A stretch of DNA of 64,000 nt from JAFAGX01 sp035622175 (GTDB taxonomy: Bacteria > Acidobacteriota > Terriglobia > Terriglobales > Acidobacteriaceae): the NCBI GenBank assembly GCA_035622175.1, contig DASPVV010000007.1, positions 35,222 through 99,221 on the forward strand, written 5' to 3'. Positions 43,401 through 52,172 of the stretch are shown in pieces (the stretch's first letter is position 1; each line of letters opens with the position of its first letter). Both the position numbers and the translations under genes were made by a program. Under the pieces are notes generated by a model that saw only the letters and a list, made by a program, of their open reading frames with translations, had not been told where the DNA came from and did not search any database.

Positions 43401-44122
43401 TGAGGAACAAGCGCAGCCTGCGTCTTTCCCTGCCGCTTGCCGTACTGTGGACGGGGCTGGCCTACGCTCAACCGACGACTCTCACGGCAACGATCTCCAC
43501 CATGAACGGGAAGAAGAAGCCCCCGGACGCCAGCAACGTGGTCCTGTGGCTCACGCCGATCGAGGGCACTCGGCTTCCACCTGCGCTGGCCCGACCGTCT
43601 CCGCCGCCGCGTCTGCTGCAGAGAAACAAAAGCTTCGAACCTCACGTTTTAGTGGTACCGGTGGGTGCCGCAGTGCAGTTCCCCAATCGCGACCCGTTCT
43701 TTCACAATGTGTTTTCCTTATTTGAGGGCAAGCGCTTTGATCTCGGTCTCTACGAGGCAGGCAGCACCCGTGACGTGGTCTTTGACAAGCCAGGCATCTC
43801 GTACATCTTCTGCAACATCCACGCCGAAATGAGTGCGGTGGTCGTCGTCTTGAATACGCCCTACTATGGCATTTCGGACCGCCGCGGACAGCTGCTTCTG
43901 CACAATGTGATTCCCGGCCGCTATATCCTCCACGTTTGGTATGAAGGAGCGTTGCCCGATGCTTTGGCTGCCATGACGAGGGAGGTGACGATTTCCGACA
44001 GCACTACGACTCTGGGACTGGTGCGAGTGCCCGCCTCCAACCTGCCGCAGGGGCACAAAAATCTCTACGGTCGAGACTACACTCCACCATCACCGGCCAC
44101 TCCGACTTACGCCCATCCCTAA
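43400..44122 (+). CDS. Secreted amicyanin-like cupredoxin
   Basis: 240 aa; its ATG shares a base with the porin stop (TGATG), so the two are coupled. Signal peptide (LSLPLAVLWTGLAYA), then a carboxypeptidase-regulatory-like or cupredoxin beta sandwich. A type-1 copper site is visible: His in DPFFHNVF, and Cys, His, Met in IFCNIHAEM, the CxxHxxM spacing of amicyanin. The C-terminal half (NVIPGRYILHVWYEG) is a second small beta domain. It may be an electron carrier or a copper-sensing/binding protein working with the porin. Confidence 0.75.
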   Translation: MRNKRSLRLSLPLAVLWTGLAYAQPTTLTATISTMNGKKKPPDASNVVLWLTPIEGTRLPPALARPSPPPRLLQRNKSFEPHVLVVPVGAAVQFPNRDPFFHNVFSLFEGKRFDLGLYEAGSTRDVVFDKPGISYIFCNIHAEMSAVVVVLNTPYYGISDRRGQLLLHNVIPGRYILHVWYEGALPDALAAMTREVTISDSTTTLGLVRVPASNLPQGHKNLYGRDYTPPSPATPTYAHP

Positions 44123-44132
44123 TCCGCCCTGG

Positions 44133-44160
44133 GCAATTGTAAAAAAGAAATTACAATTGC
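44133..44160. repeat. Inverted repeat with ATTGTAA core
   Basis: GCAATTGTAA (44133-44142) and TTACAATTGC (44151-44160) form a perfect 10-bp stem over an 8-nt A-rich loop. There is no T-run after it, so a standard terminator is doubtful. It contains ATTGTAAAAAA, nearly identical to the middle direct repeat before the OmpR-type gene. Confidence 0.6.
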
Positions 44161-44171
44161 GTGAAACCTGC

Positions 44172-44201
44172 GTGACAATCACACCTCGCCGATCCTATAA
44201 C
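44172..44201 (+). promoter_or_regulatory. Promoter-like sequence with no gene behind it
   Basis: GTGACA (44172-44177) and TATAAC (44196-44201) are separated by 18 nt. Transcription would run right, into the antisense of the kinase gene 3' end. A small RNA or a short leader peptide is possible. Confidence 0.35.
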
Positions 44202-44486
44202 CTTCGCTCAAGATGAACGGGCGATTCGCTGCTGGCCCGTTTCCGGCGAGGGGTCCCGGGACCTCACCTGTCAACGACGAGATGATCTGGAACTAAGTTC
44301 ATGGCCGCGGATCAACACTCTGCCCGGCGCAACGCCCCATGGTGGCCGGAGTATCGAAACTGACCAAGGTTTGGCGAATCGATTTCGGTGGTCGCGAGCA
44401 GGCAGGCTGGCCGGCAGCCGCCAGCGTCTGCAGCTGATCGGGAAACCCAGAGCTGCAGGCGCACCCGCTTGAACGCGACCCACCTT

Positions 44487-47285
44487 CTAGTCGCGCTTTT
44501 GGGCGATCTTAAACTTAGACAATCTGGCGGCAAAAGTCTGCCGCTTGCTGCGAACCGCCTGACTCGTACCCGTGGCCTGAAGCGAACCGACCGCTTTCTC
44601 CTCATATTCCACGGCGTGACCGACGTCTCCTGCTTGAAAATACGCTTGCGCGAGCAGATCCAAGTAATCGCCATCCTTCCCTCCCGACTTCTCGAGCGCT
44701 CTTCTGGCGTATTCCACCGCCGTCTGTGGCTGGCGTAGTCGAACCGGTTGGCAGGTAAGAAAACTCTCCGCATAATCGGACAGGTCTTCCGGAGTGGCGT
44801 CCTCTCGGAGGGCCAGTTCTTTGGCGACGCTCAGACCATGAGACGTCATCTCCTCGGCCTCGCCCCGCTTTCCCGTCTCCGCTAAGGCACCGCCCAAGAC
44901 AATGAGCATCTCAGAATATCGTCCCCGGGCGAGCACATTGTGGGGTTGGGAGATGGAAAGCTGCTCGAGCATCGCCAACGCGCGGCGATAGTTGGTGATC
45001 GCTCCCGCCCGATCATTCATCTTGTAGAGCAAGTCTCCCATATAACGATGATTGACCACGAAGCTCATCTTGGCGCGCGCGTTGTTTGGGTCATCGTGCA
45101 TGTCGGCTTCACTCAAAGCAGATGATTTCAGATAATCCTCGAGAGCCTGGCGATTGTTGCCGAGCGACTCCTCGATACCACCCACTTTTTGGTACGCCAG
45201 TCCCAACCGTCGGCGGTCCTCCGCATTGTTTGGGTCGGCGGCAGATAAACCCTGGAAGGTTCCGAGTGAACTCTGGTAATTCTTCATCGCGCCCGCGATA
45301 TCGTCGAGTTGTTCGAGATCGCCGATTCGAATTTCGAGGATAGCGGCGCCCCGGCGGGCGCGCCCGTTGGTCGGGTCTTTGATCAGGATCGATTGATACA
45401 AGTCGAGAGCTTTTCGATAGCTTGCCAGGGATCCGTTCTCATCCCCCAGATTCGGAATTCCGCTGTGCCCTTGGAGGTCCCCCAGCACCTGATACGAGTT
45501 GGCCAAGCGGAACTGAAGTTCTTGTTCCTCGGGTTGGGCCTGGGCCAGCGCGGCAAGAAGCTCGCTCGCTTTTTGCAGATCGGCGAAAGCCTCTGTGGGC
45601 TTTCCCAGCGACGGAAGGACTTCGCCGAGGGACTTGTAGCTCCGCGCCAAATATTCCCTGGATATCGTGTCCTTCGGATTGGACCGGGTCAGGGATTCGC
45701 TGATGGCAAGCGCCTTCTCATAGCTTTGCACCGCGCCTTGGGTATCGCCAAGATTGGCGTCGTAAGGATTTCCTTGAACATCGCCCACTTTCAGGTATGC
45801 TTCCGCCAATTCGCGCTGCAACCCCGGATCCGACCGCGCCTGCTGCGCTAACTTATTGAGGTATTCGAGCGCCCTTTGCACCAACAATTGGCGCGCCGGG
45901 GTTGAGCCGGGAAGATTCTGTATGGCAGTGTCAAATTCAAACAGGAATGAGGTCGTCAGTTTGCGGACATCGTTAAACTGACGCTCCGCCTCGGCTCGCT
46001 CCGCGCGCGCCACCCGCGCCTGCCATGTCGTGGCCAGGACTCCGGCCACCAAGGAAGCAAGCACCAGACCGGCCGCCGCGACTCCTGCCTTATGGCGGCG
46101 AACGAACTTTCCGGCACGGTAGCGGGTGCTGTCACGCTGGGCCGTGACCGGCAACCCCTGGGACTGGCGGCGAAGGTCTTCGGAAAGCTGCTCGGCCGAA
46201 GGGTAGCGACGCTGGGGCTCCTTGCGTAGCGCCTTCATGACGATCATGTCGAGATCGCCGCTCAGCTGCCGCTTGAGTTTCTCGAGCGCCGTGGACCGCT
46301 GTTCCGCGACCGCCGCCGCGGATAAAGGACCGGGGCCCTTGTCGCTTTCGGGATTCGACTGGCCAACCGCGGTGCTCGGTCTCTCCGGCTCCTGCTCGCA
46401 CACCGCCCGCAGAATTTCATCCGAAGCCTTGGTCCGAAGCCTGTAGGGCCGCCGTGAGGTCAACAATTCGTAAAGGATTACGCCCAGAGAGTAAACGTCA
46501 CTCGCCGTGGTGACGGCCTCGCCGCGTATCTGTTCCGGGCTCGCATACCACGGGGTCATGAGCCGAAATTCAATCCGCGTCGCATCCAAAGAAGAGCCGA
46601 GGAACTCAGGTTTGAGGAGCTTGGCAATGCCGAAATCCAAAAGCTTCGGCACATCATCGGAAGTCACCAAGATATTGCTTGGCTTCAAATCGCGGTGCAC
46701 CACGAGGTTCTGATGCACGTAATGGACCGCCAGGCAGACCTTGCGAAATAAGGCGATTCGCTCGGAAACGGACAACCGATGGTTGTTGCAGTATTCGTCG
46801 ATGGGCGTACCCTCGACGAAATCCATGACGAAATAGGGCACACCCTCGTCGGTGGTACCTCCATCCAGCAGCCGCGCGATGTTAGGGTGTTCGAGCGCCG
46901 CCAAGATTCTTCGCTCGTGCCGGAAACGATTGAGGAGTTCCTGCGTGTCAATGCCGCTTTGCACGAGCTTGATCGCTACGCGCTTATTGAAGGTGTCATC
47001 GGCGCGCACCGCAAGATAAACGTCGCCCATGCCACCCGACCCGATGCGATGCAGGATGCGATAGGGGCCGATTCTCTGTCCGTCCCGTCTGGTGATGGGT
47101 GTTCTGCGCGGCCCGGTCGAGGTACTCTGCTCTGATTCATGGGCTGCGATCAAAGCTTCCACTTCAGTGAGCAGAGAGTCATCGGAACCGCAGGCGTTCC
47201 GGAGAAATTCGCGGCGCGCTTCGGGTTCGAGGTCGAGAGCAGAGGCAAAGAGCTCCTTCATCTGCTCCCACTTTTCCGCATTCAC
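44487..47285 (-). CDS. PknB-type Ser/Thr protein kinase with C-terminal TPR domain
   Basis: 932 aa from GTG 47285, whose GTGA overlaps the sigma factor stop. Kinase domain about 75-345: IGSGGMGDVYLAV, Lys106 in VAIKL, catalytic Asp199 in HRDLKPSN, DFGIAKLL. One membrane helix (GVAAAGLVLASLVAGVLA, about 420-440) and then TPR-like repeats to the end. This ECF-kinase-TPR arrangement is frequent in Acidobacteria and Planctomycetes. The extracytoplasmic TPR part probably senses a partner protein. Confidence 0.92.
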   Translation of the reverse strand: MNAEKWEQMKELFASALDLEPEARREFLRNACGSDDSLLTEVEALIAAHESEQSTSTGPRRTPITRRDGQRIGPYRILHRIGSGGMGDVYLAVRADDTFNKRVAIKLVQSGIDTQELLNRFRHERRILAALEHPNIARLLDGGTTDEGVPYFVMDFVEGTPIDEYCNNHRLSVSERIALFRKVCLAVHYVHQNLVVHRDLKPSNILVTSDDVPKLLDFGIAKLLKPEFLGSSLDATRIEFRLMTPWYASPEQIRGEAVTTASDVYSLGVILYELLTSRRPYRLRTKASDEILRAVCEQEPERPSTAVGQSNPESDKGPGPLSAAAVAEQRSTALEKLKRQLSGDLDMIVMKALRKEPQRRYPSAEQLSEDLRRQSQGLPVTAQRDSTRYRAGKFVRRHKAGVAAAGLVLASLVAGVLATTWQARVARAERAEAERQFNDVRKLTTSFLFEFDTAIQNLPGSTPARQLLVQRALEYLNKLAQQARSDPGLQRELAEAYLKVGDVQGNPYDANLGDTQGAVQSYEKALAISESLTRSNPKDTISREYLARSYKSLGEVLPSLGKPTEAFADLQKASELLAALAQAQPEEQELQFRLANSYQVLGDLQGHSGIPNLGDENGSLASYRKALDLYQSILIKDPTNGRARRGAAILEIRIGDLEQLDDIAGAMKNYQSSLGTFQGLSAADPNNAEDRRRLGLAYQKVGGIEESLGNNRQALEDYLKSSALSEADMHDDPNNARAKMSFVVNHRYMGDLLYKMNDRAGAITNYRRALAMLEQLSISQPHNVLARGRYSEMLIVLGGALAETGKRGEAEEMTSHGLSVAKELALREDATPEDLSDYAESFLTCQPVRLRQPQTAVEYARRALEKSGGKDGDYLDLLAQAYFQAGDVGHAVEYEEKAVGSLQATGTSQAVRSKRQTFAARLSKFKIAQKRD

Positions 47286-47857
47286 GAGTCTCTGCTCTCT
47301 TCGATCTCGCGGGAAAGCCACGCCTTGGCCATTCTCCAATCGCGTTTCACCGTGGCCAGAGAGATTCCCAGAAACTCCGCGGCCTCCTCCACGCTTAAGC
47401 CGGCAAACACCCGCAGTTCCACAATTTGCGCCTGCCGGGGATCGACTTGGGCCAATCGGCTCAGGCTCTCGTCTAAAGCCAGCAACTTGCCGGGTCGCTC
47501 TCGCGTCATCACCAGCGCGTCATCCAGCGGAACTTTGGCCATTCCACTCCCCCGCTTCTCCGCCAAATGACCGCGCGCATGGTCCACGAGGATGCGGCGC
47601 ATCAACTGGGCCGTAATCGCAAAAAAATGACCCTTGTCCTTCCAATGGATCTCCCTCTGCGCGATCAGGCGCAGGTAAGCTTCGTGCACCAAAGCGGTAG
47701 GTTGCAGGGTGTGGTCGCTGCGCTCGCGTCGCAGATAGGAGTTCGCCAGCCGCCGGAGCTCGGCGTATACCAGGGGTATGAGCTCCTCCCGGGCCTTGAC
47801 GTCTCCTCTACTCCAGCTGGCGAGTAGTTCTGTGACCTGGTGGGCTGATGCCGCCAC
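47282..47857 (-). CDS. ECF sigma factor (TIGR02999-like)
   Basis: 191 aa, starting at GTG 47857 with GGAG 5 nt upstream. Region 2 (LIPLVYAELRRLANSYLRRE, LQPTALVHEAYLRL, FFAITAQLMRRILVDHAR) and region 4 (AQIVELRVFAGLSVEEAAEF, ATVKRDWRMAKAWL) match the sigma family that travels with Ser/Thr kinases instead of anti-sigma factors. The kinase gene overlaps its stop. Phosphorylation of the sigma factor by this kinase is the natural hypothesis. Confidence 0.92.
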   Translation of the reverse strand: MAASAHQVTELLASWSRGDVKAREELIPLVYAELRRLANSYLRRERSDHTLQPTALVHEAYLRLIAQREIHWKDKGHFFAITAQLMRRILVDHARGHLAEKRGSGMAKVPLDDALVMTRERPGKLLALDESLSRLAQVDPRQAQIVELRVFAGLSVEEAAEFLGISLATVKRDWRMAKAWLSREIEESRDS

Positions 47858-47958
47858 GGTAGCTCCGTTTGGCCAGCTTCCGGCCGGATTGGAGGATTAC
47901 GATATCGCCTGCGAAATCGAAAGTCAACGACCCGAACATGGCGGGAATGTCCTGAAGT

Positions 47959-47988
47959 TTGCACTCGGTTGCATTCGGTTGCACTCGG
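47959..47988. repeat. Three 10-bp tandem repeats upstream of the ECF sigma gene
   Basis: TTGCACTCGG, TTGCATTCGG and TTGCACTCGG follow without spacing. They lie about 102-131 bp upstream of the sigma factor start, in the divergent region shared with the small secreted protein. One unit is about one helical turn, so bound proteins would stack on one face. Confidence 0.8.
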
Positions 47989-48137
47989 AGGAAACCAGCC
48001 GAATTCCCCTCAGTCGTCCCGCTCCCGAGGTCGAGAGCTTCCCCATCGTTTGATCCCTGCCGCCTGAACCTTGCGCGTATTGCAATGAGAGCCGATGAGG
48101 CAACCTCAAAATTCTGCAGACGCACAGGAGAATCTAC

Positions 48138-48542
48138 ATGAAAAACCATCTGAGTTTGCGCATGGTAGGAGCGTTTCTGGTTAGCGTAGCCATGGTTCCC
48201 TTTTCCGCCAATGGGGCCGCGGCACAACGCAGGGCGCAAATGCCCGCAACCGGGTTCAATCCGTATGCCTGGATGACCCACCTTGACAACGTGGGCCGTC
48301 AACAAGTCCGACAAATGTATGCCTTGTGTATTCATCACCCCGGCGCTTGCCGTGGCCTAGCCACACCAGAGTCTCTCAGCAACGCCATCAACGGTGTCCA
48401 GCAGCAGTCTTTGAACAATTCCGCGCACACGCAACAGAACATGCAGAAGACATGGAATTCGATCTCCTCCACGAACTGTGCCGTGACCGGTGGCGTGGTC
48501 CGCTGGAACCGTGCCACGCAGCAGAACGAGTGTTATCGCTGA
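48138..48542 (+). CDS. Small secreted hypothetical protein
   Basis: 134 aa with AGGAG before the ATG and a signal peptide (GAFLVSVAMVPFSANGAAA). The mature part is helical with Gln/Asn-rich segments and four Cys (CIHHPGAC, then NCAV and NECYR) that may form two disulfides. I do not recognise it. It is divergent from the ECF sigma operon and may belong to its regulon. Confidence 0.6.
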   Translation: MKNHLSLRMVGAFLVSVAMVPFSANGAAAQRRAQMPATGFNPYAWMTHLDNVGRQQVRQMYALCIHHPGACRGLATPESLSNAINGVQQQSLNNSAHTQQNMQKTWNSISSTNCAVTGGVVRWNRATQQNECYR

Positions 48543-48638
48543 TGCAGGTCTTGGCCAAGAGTCCGAATCCTGACTCAGCGACAGCGGGGGCCCACAGGGT
48601 GCCCCGTTGTCCTGATCTGGGTCGGCGCCACGCCGAGG

Positions 48639-48900
48639 TTACGCAGCCAGTGCGGCCAGGGTTTCCGCCAGCACCAGCGTGCCCCGGGCGATGTCTTCCG
48701 GTGACGCATACTCGTCGGGCCGATGGCCGTAGCCGTTGCGGCAGGGAATGAACAGCATGGCAACCGGCGCGATGCGTGAGATAAAAGGCGAGTCATGGTA
48801 GGCGCGACTGGTCATGGGAAGGAAACGGAACGGGTGCTTCCGGCACGTTCCGCTCAGGGCTGCGTCGCTTGGAACCGAACGGATCGGAGTGATTTGGGGT
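48639..48900 (-). pseudogene. 3' remnant of an M20 N-carbamoylase/allantoate amidohydrolase gene
   Basis: The minus-strand frame ending at 48639 reads RFLPMTSRAYHDSPFI, then RIAPVAMLFIPCRNGYGHRP, DEYASPEDIARGTLVLAETL. This is the conserved C-terminus of HyuC/AllC-type amidohydrolases, including the AYHD and HRPDE motifs. The in-frame region can be followed to about 48900 with fading similarity, and no start codon or upstream half exists before the next gene. About 300 N-terminal residues are gone. Confidence 0.75.
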
Positions 48901-48942
48901 CCGGCCGGCTGAGGTGGGCGAGAGAAGGGGAACCGATGATGC

Positions 48943-50367
48943 CTACTCCGACGTTACTGCCTTCAGATAGCGATAGTAGAAATCCACACCTTGGTAAAAG
49001 GACTGAATTCCCAGCCTCTCATCCCGGCCGTGGGCTCGGATGTCGTCGCGGTCGATGGCGATGCCCGCAATTCCGTACGTCGGCATGCCTGCGCTCATGG
49101 TGTAGATCCCGTCGGAGGCGCCGGTTGCCATCTCCGGAATCACCGGTATCCCGGGCCACATCTCGGAGGTAATTTTCTCGAGCGGCGCAAAGACATCACG
49201 CCGCAGCGGCGGAGGTGGAAGGCTCCTTCTGTCCGATGCTCGGTCGAGGATATCCCCGGAGCTGTTCACATAACGCACGGTAATCTTTGGATCGGCGAGT
49301 ATTTTCATCAGCTCCTGCCGAACCTCTTCCCCAGAATGCCCCGGTAAGATCCGGCAGTTGACAATGGCCTCGGCTCGCTGGGGCAGAGCGTTGTTGGCAT
49401 GTCCGGCATTGAAACGTGTGGCCACGCACGTGGTGTGGAGGGTCGAATTGTCGATTGGGTCGCGCGAAAGTCGGGCAATCGCTGCCGTATCCGGCGGCTC
49501 CCTCAGAATCCCCTTCATATCGGCCGCACGCTCCCCGGTTTCCACCTTGGCCATGCTTTCATAATAGGCCCGCGTCACTTGATTGAGCTCAAACGGAAAA
49601 CGATAGCGCTCCAGCCGGGCGAGCCCCTCGGCTAGATGGTAGATGGCATTGTCCGGTGTCGGCAGTGAGCTGTGGCCTCCCGGATTCGTCACCGAGAGCT
49701 GAAAATCGGCATATAACTTTTCCGTTGCATCCACCGTCATCATCACGGGCTTGCCGTGTTCGCTCAAGATGCCACCGCCGTCGTGGTTGAAAACGAACTC
49801 AGCATCAATCAGGTCGCGCTGGTTCTTGAGCAGCCAATCGACACCGTTCGATTGGCCGCCCTCCTCGTCGGCGGTGAGCGCCAGAATGATGTCGCGCTCC
49901 GGTGTGTAGCCTTCGTTCTTAAAGCGGATCAGCGTGGTGACCATAATGGCGTCGCCACTCTTCATGTCCTGCGTGCCGCGCCCGTAATAAAAGCCTTCCT
50001 TCTCCACAAACCGGAAAGGATCTGTGGTCCAGTCGTCAGGGTGCGCCTCGACTACGTCAAGGTGACCAATCAGCAGGACGGGTTTGTGCTTTCCCGTTCC
50101 GTGCAGCCGCACGACCAAATTCTTCTTGCGGTCATTCGGACCGAGAATTCGAAGGTCGGAATCGGCAAATCCCGCATCGCGCAACCGCTGCGCCATCGCC
50201 TCCGCAGCTGTCGTCACGCTGCCGACCGAGTCCGTGGAATTGATCTCGATAAGCTGTTGGAAGATGTCATGCGATAACCTCCGCGTCGCGTCGTCAATTT
50301 GTGCCTGCGATACGGAGAGGAAGAACAAAAGCAACGACCATCGAAGACGGCCTGGGGTACGATCCAA
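48943..50367 (-). CDS. Secreted M20-family metallopeptidase
   Basis: 474 aa. The start is TTG 50367, supported by AAGGAG 6 nt upstream. Signal peptide (RWSLLLFFLSVSQAQ). Zinc ligands are visible: His in IGHLDVVEA, Asp in GRGTQDMKSG, Glu-Glu in TADEEGG, and His in DIRAHGRDER near the C-terminus. The dimerisation domain (NPGGHSSLPTPDN) is standard. Periplasmic dipeptidase or carboxypeptidase. It directly precedes the carbamoylase remnant, also an M20 gene, so the locus may once have held two related hydrolases. Confidence 0.88.
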   Translation of the reverse strand: MDRTPGRLRWSLLLFFLSVSQAQIDDATRRLSHDIFQQLIEINSTDSVGSVTTAAEAMAQRLRDAGFADSDLRILGPNDRKKNLVVRLHGTGKHKPVLLIGHLDVVEAHPDDWTTDPFRFVEKEGFYYGRGTQDMKSGDAIMVTTLIRFKNEGYTPERDIILALTADEEGGQSNGVDWLLKNQRDLIDAEFVFNHDGGGILSEHGKPVMMTVDATEKLYADFQLSVTNPGGHSSLPTPDNAIYHLAEGLARLERYRFPFELNQVTRAYYESMAKVETGERAADMKGILREPPDTAAIARLSRDPIDNSTLHTTCVATRFNAGHANNALPQRAEAIVNCRILPGHSGEEVRQELMKILADPKITVRYVNSSGDILDRASDRRSLPPPPLRRDVFAPLEKITSEMWPGIPVIPEMATGASDGIYTMSAGMPTYGIAGIAIDRDDIRAHGRDERLGIQSFYQGVDFYYRYLKAVTSE

Positions 50368-50532
50368 CTGGGGCTCCTTGGACTCCTATTCTTGGCTGCG
50401 CAAATTGCATATCTTACCCTAGAACGAGTCCCCTGGGGAGCGCGGCAGCGTCTTTTTCGCAAGACGCCGCCCCCGTGAGAACTCGAAAACCGATGCTTCG
50501 ACTCCTGGTCAGCAGACGAGTTCCCCCGGGAC

Positions 50533-51489
50533 GTGGCACAATTGGGAATGTTACTTTCGCGTTGGCTGGTTCCACTTCCCTTGCTGTGTAGCGCTGCAAT
50601 TCCCCGCGTGATGGCGGCTGAGAGCATAGCCGAGCCATCCAACCACCACATAAAGACCGTGTGGGTCATCGTGATGGAGAACCAAGACTGGTCTTCCATC
50701 AAGGGCAGCAAGTTTGCCCCCTACATTAGCGGGACGCTTTTACCGGAAGCGTCCCACACGGAGCAGTATTTCAATCCTCCCCGCATCCATCCCAGCTTGC
50801 CAAATTACCTCTGGATGGAAGCCGGCACGAATTTTGGCATTGCTGACAATCGTTCTCCTCTGGTTCGTAGCCAGTCCACCCCTGAGCATCTGGTTGCGCT
50901 TTTGAAAAACGCGCCGGGTGGAGGTGTAGAATGGCGGGCCTACCAGGAGAACATTCCGGGAAACCAGTGCCCTCTTTCTGACCGGTATCCATACGCGGTG
51001 AAACATGATCCGTTCGTGTACTTCGATGATGTGACCAACCGCCGGGACCCGAGTTCCAGTTACTGCATAGCGCACGTACGCCCGTTCGAGGAGCTCAGCA
51101 AGGACCTCGCAGACCACTCCGTGGCACGATATAACTTCATCACCCCCAATCTTTGCGATGACATGCACGACAGCTGCAGCCCGCTTCGCAACCGAGTCGC
51201 ACAGGGAGACACGTGGTTGGCAAAGTATCTTCCGGAAATCCTGAATTCGCGGGCATTCAGCGACGGCGGCGCGGTATTCCTTACTTGGGATGAAGGCGAA
51301 AGGGCCGATGGCCCTATTGGGATGATCGTACTGTCGCCGCTGGCCAAGGGCCGCGGTTACAGCAACTCGATTCACTACGACCATGGAGCATTGCTTCGAA
51401 CCCTGGAAGAGATCTTCGGGGTCATGCCGTATCTTGGGAACGCCGCCAGCCAGCCCGACTTGAGCGACTTATTCTCGGCCTTTCCGTAA
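50533..51489 (+). CDS. Secreted phosphoesterase-family protein (PF04185-like)
   Basis: 318 aa. Signal peptide (LVPLPLLCSAAIPRVMA). The phosphoesterase motifs are VWVIVMENQDWSS (metal and nucleophile region), HPSLPNYLWMEAG, YNFITPNLCDDMHD, FLTWDEGE and HYDHGALLRTLEEIFG, as in secreted acid phosphatases and phospholipase-C relatives. GTG 50533 and ATG 50548 are both possible starts. Divergent from the M20 gene. The substrate is uncertain. Confidence 0.78.
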   Translation: MAQLGMLLSRWLVPLPLLCSAAIPRVMAAESIAEPSNHHIKTVWVIVMENQDWSSIKGSKFAPYISGTLLPEASHTEQYFNPPRIHPSLPNYLWMEAGTNFGIADNRSPLVRSQSTPEHLVALLKNAPGGGVEWRAYQENIPGNQCPLSDRYPYAVKHDPFVYFDDVTNRRDPSSSYCIAHVRPFEELSKDLADHSVARYNFITPNLCDDMHDSCSPLRNRVAQGDTWLAKYLPEILNSRAFSDGGAVFLTWDEGERADGPIGMIVLSPLAKGRGYSNSIHYDHGALLRTLEEIFGVMPYLGNAASQPDLSDLFSAFP

Positions 51490-51581
51490 GCCAAACACGC
51501 CTGCACCCCTTCAGAATGCAGCCGGTGTGGTTGTACGCGACGTCGAGCACCAAGCCGATGCCGACTACGGCCATGGCCGGA

Positions 51582-51893
51582 CTATCTACCTTGCGCATGG
51601 GTCACGATCTCCCCTGCTTCCCTCACGATCGCATGCGGGTGGACGCTCTTGAAGCTCTCCGCGTAGATCTTGCAGATGTCCTCGGGGCGCGAGGGCCGGG
51701 CCGCAAACCAGCCGTTCTCCGCTACAACTTTCAAACCGCCAATCGGAGCTTGATTGCCTGGCGCCCGGGTCAGCTTGGCGGTGATTGGGCTCGCCCGCCA
51801 GATCCGACTCCGTGGCGGCGTCCGACCGCTCTTGCAATCTTGCTTTCTTTTCGGGACGGCTGGCGCGTCGATGCGCGCGTCGTACGGTATCGG
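51582..51893 (-). pseudogene. pgm: 3' remnant of phosphoglucomutase with two frameshifts
   Basis: Frame 1 reads PYDARIDAPAVP, another frame continues ARLQERSDAATESDLAGEP, and frame 1 resumes SPITAKLTRAPGNQAPIGG, LKVVAENGWFAARPS, EDICKIYAESF. Joined, they follow the C-terminus of glucose-specific phosphoglucomutase. The phosphate-binding RPSGTED is altered to RPSRPED. The rest of the gene is missing. Clearly non-functional. Confidence 0.85.
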
Positions 51894-52172
51894 CTTCGCC
51901 GAGTCCGGGCGCGGCACACTCTTGGTCTCATGGAGGGATCCTTCGGAGAGTGGTTTCCGAAAATGGTACTATTCGACATTGGAAAATCCAGGTCCCCAGC
52001 CAATCATTGTGTGGACTGTGCCCGCTATGGGATGACCGTCCTTCAAGTATCGGATCACGAGCTGTGCTGATGGCTGACCGCTCTGGCTGGGGATCAGAGT
52101 TTGAGAGCTCGAACGTCGCAGCTTGACTGGCTGGGAGCATGCACTAGAATGCCTGCCAGGGAGAAGATCTTT

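Larger units (their letters stand above)
44123..44486. other. Intergenic region after the cupredoxin gene
   Basis: 364 bp between convergent genes. It holds a 10-bp-stem hairpin (44133-44160), a promoter-like sequence facing right (44172-44201) with only a 27-codon ORF (44213) behind it, and a perfect 12-bp palindrome GGTCCCGGGACC (44252-44263). Confidence 0.5.

Noticed and set aside
44213..44296. 27-codon ORF after the orphan promoter
   Set aside because: No ribosome site and GC-rich random-looking composition; kept only as part of the promoter observation.
47959..47988. CRISPR-like array
   Set aside because: Units are only 10 bp and adjacent with no spacers; no cas genes occur.
48575..48796. 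73-aa minus-strand frame
   Set aside because: It is the wrong frame of the carbamoylase remnant, which reads clearly one frame away.
51516..52070. 184-aa plus-strand frame
   Set aside because: Antisense to the phosphoglucomutase remnant over most of its length and without known domain content.
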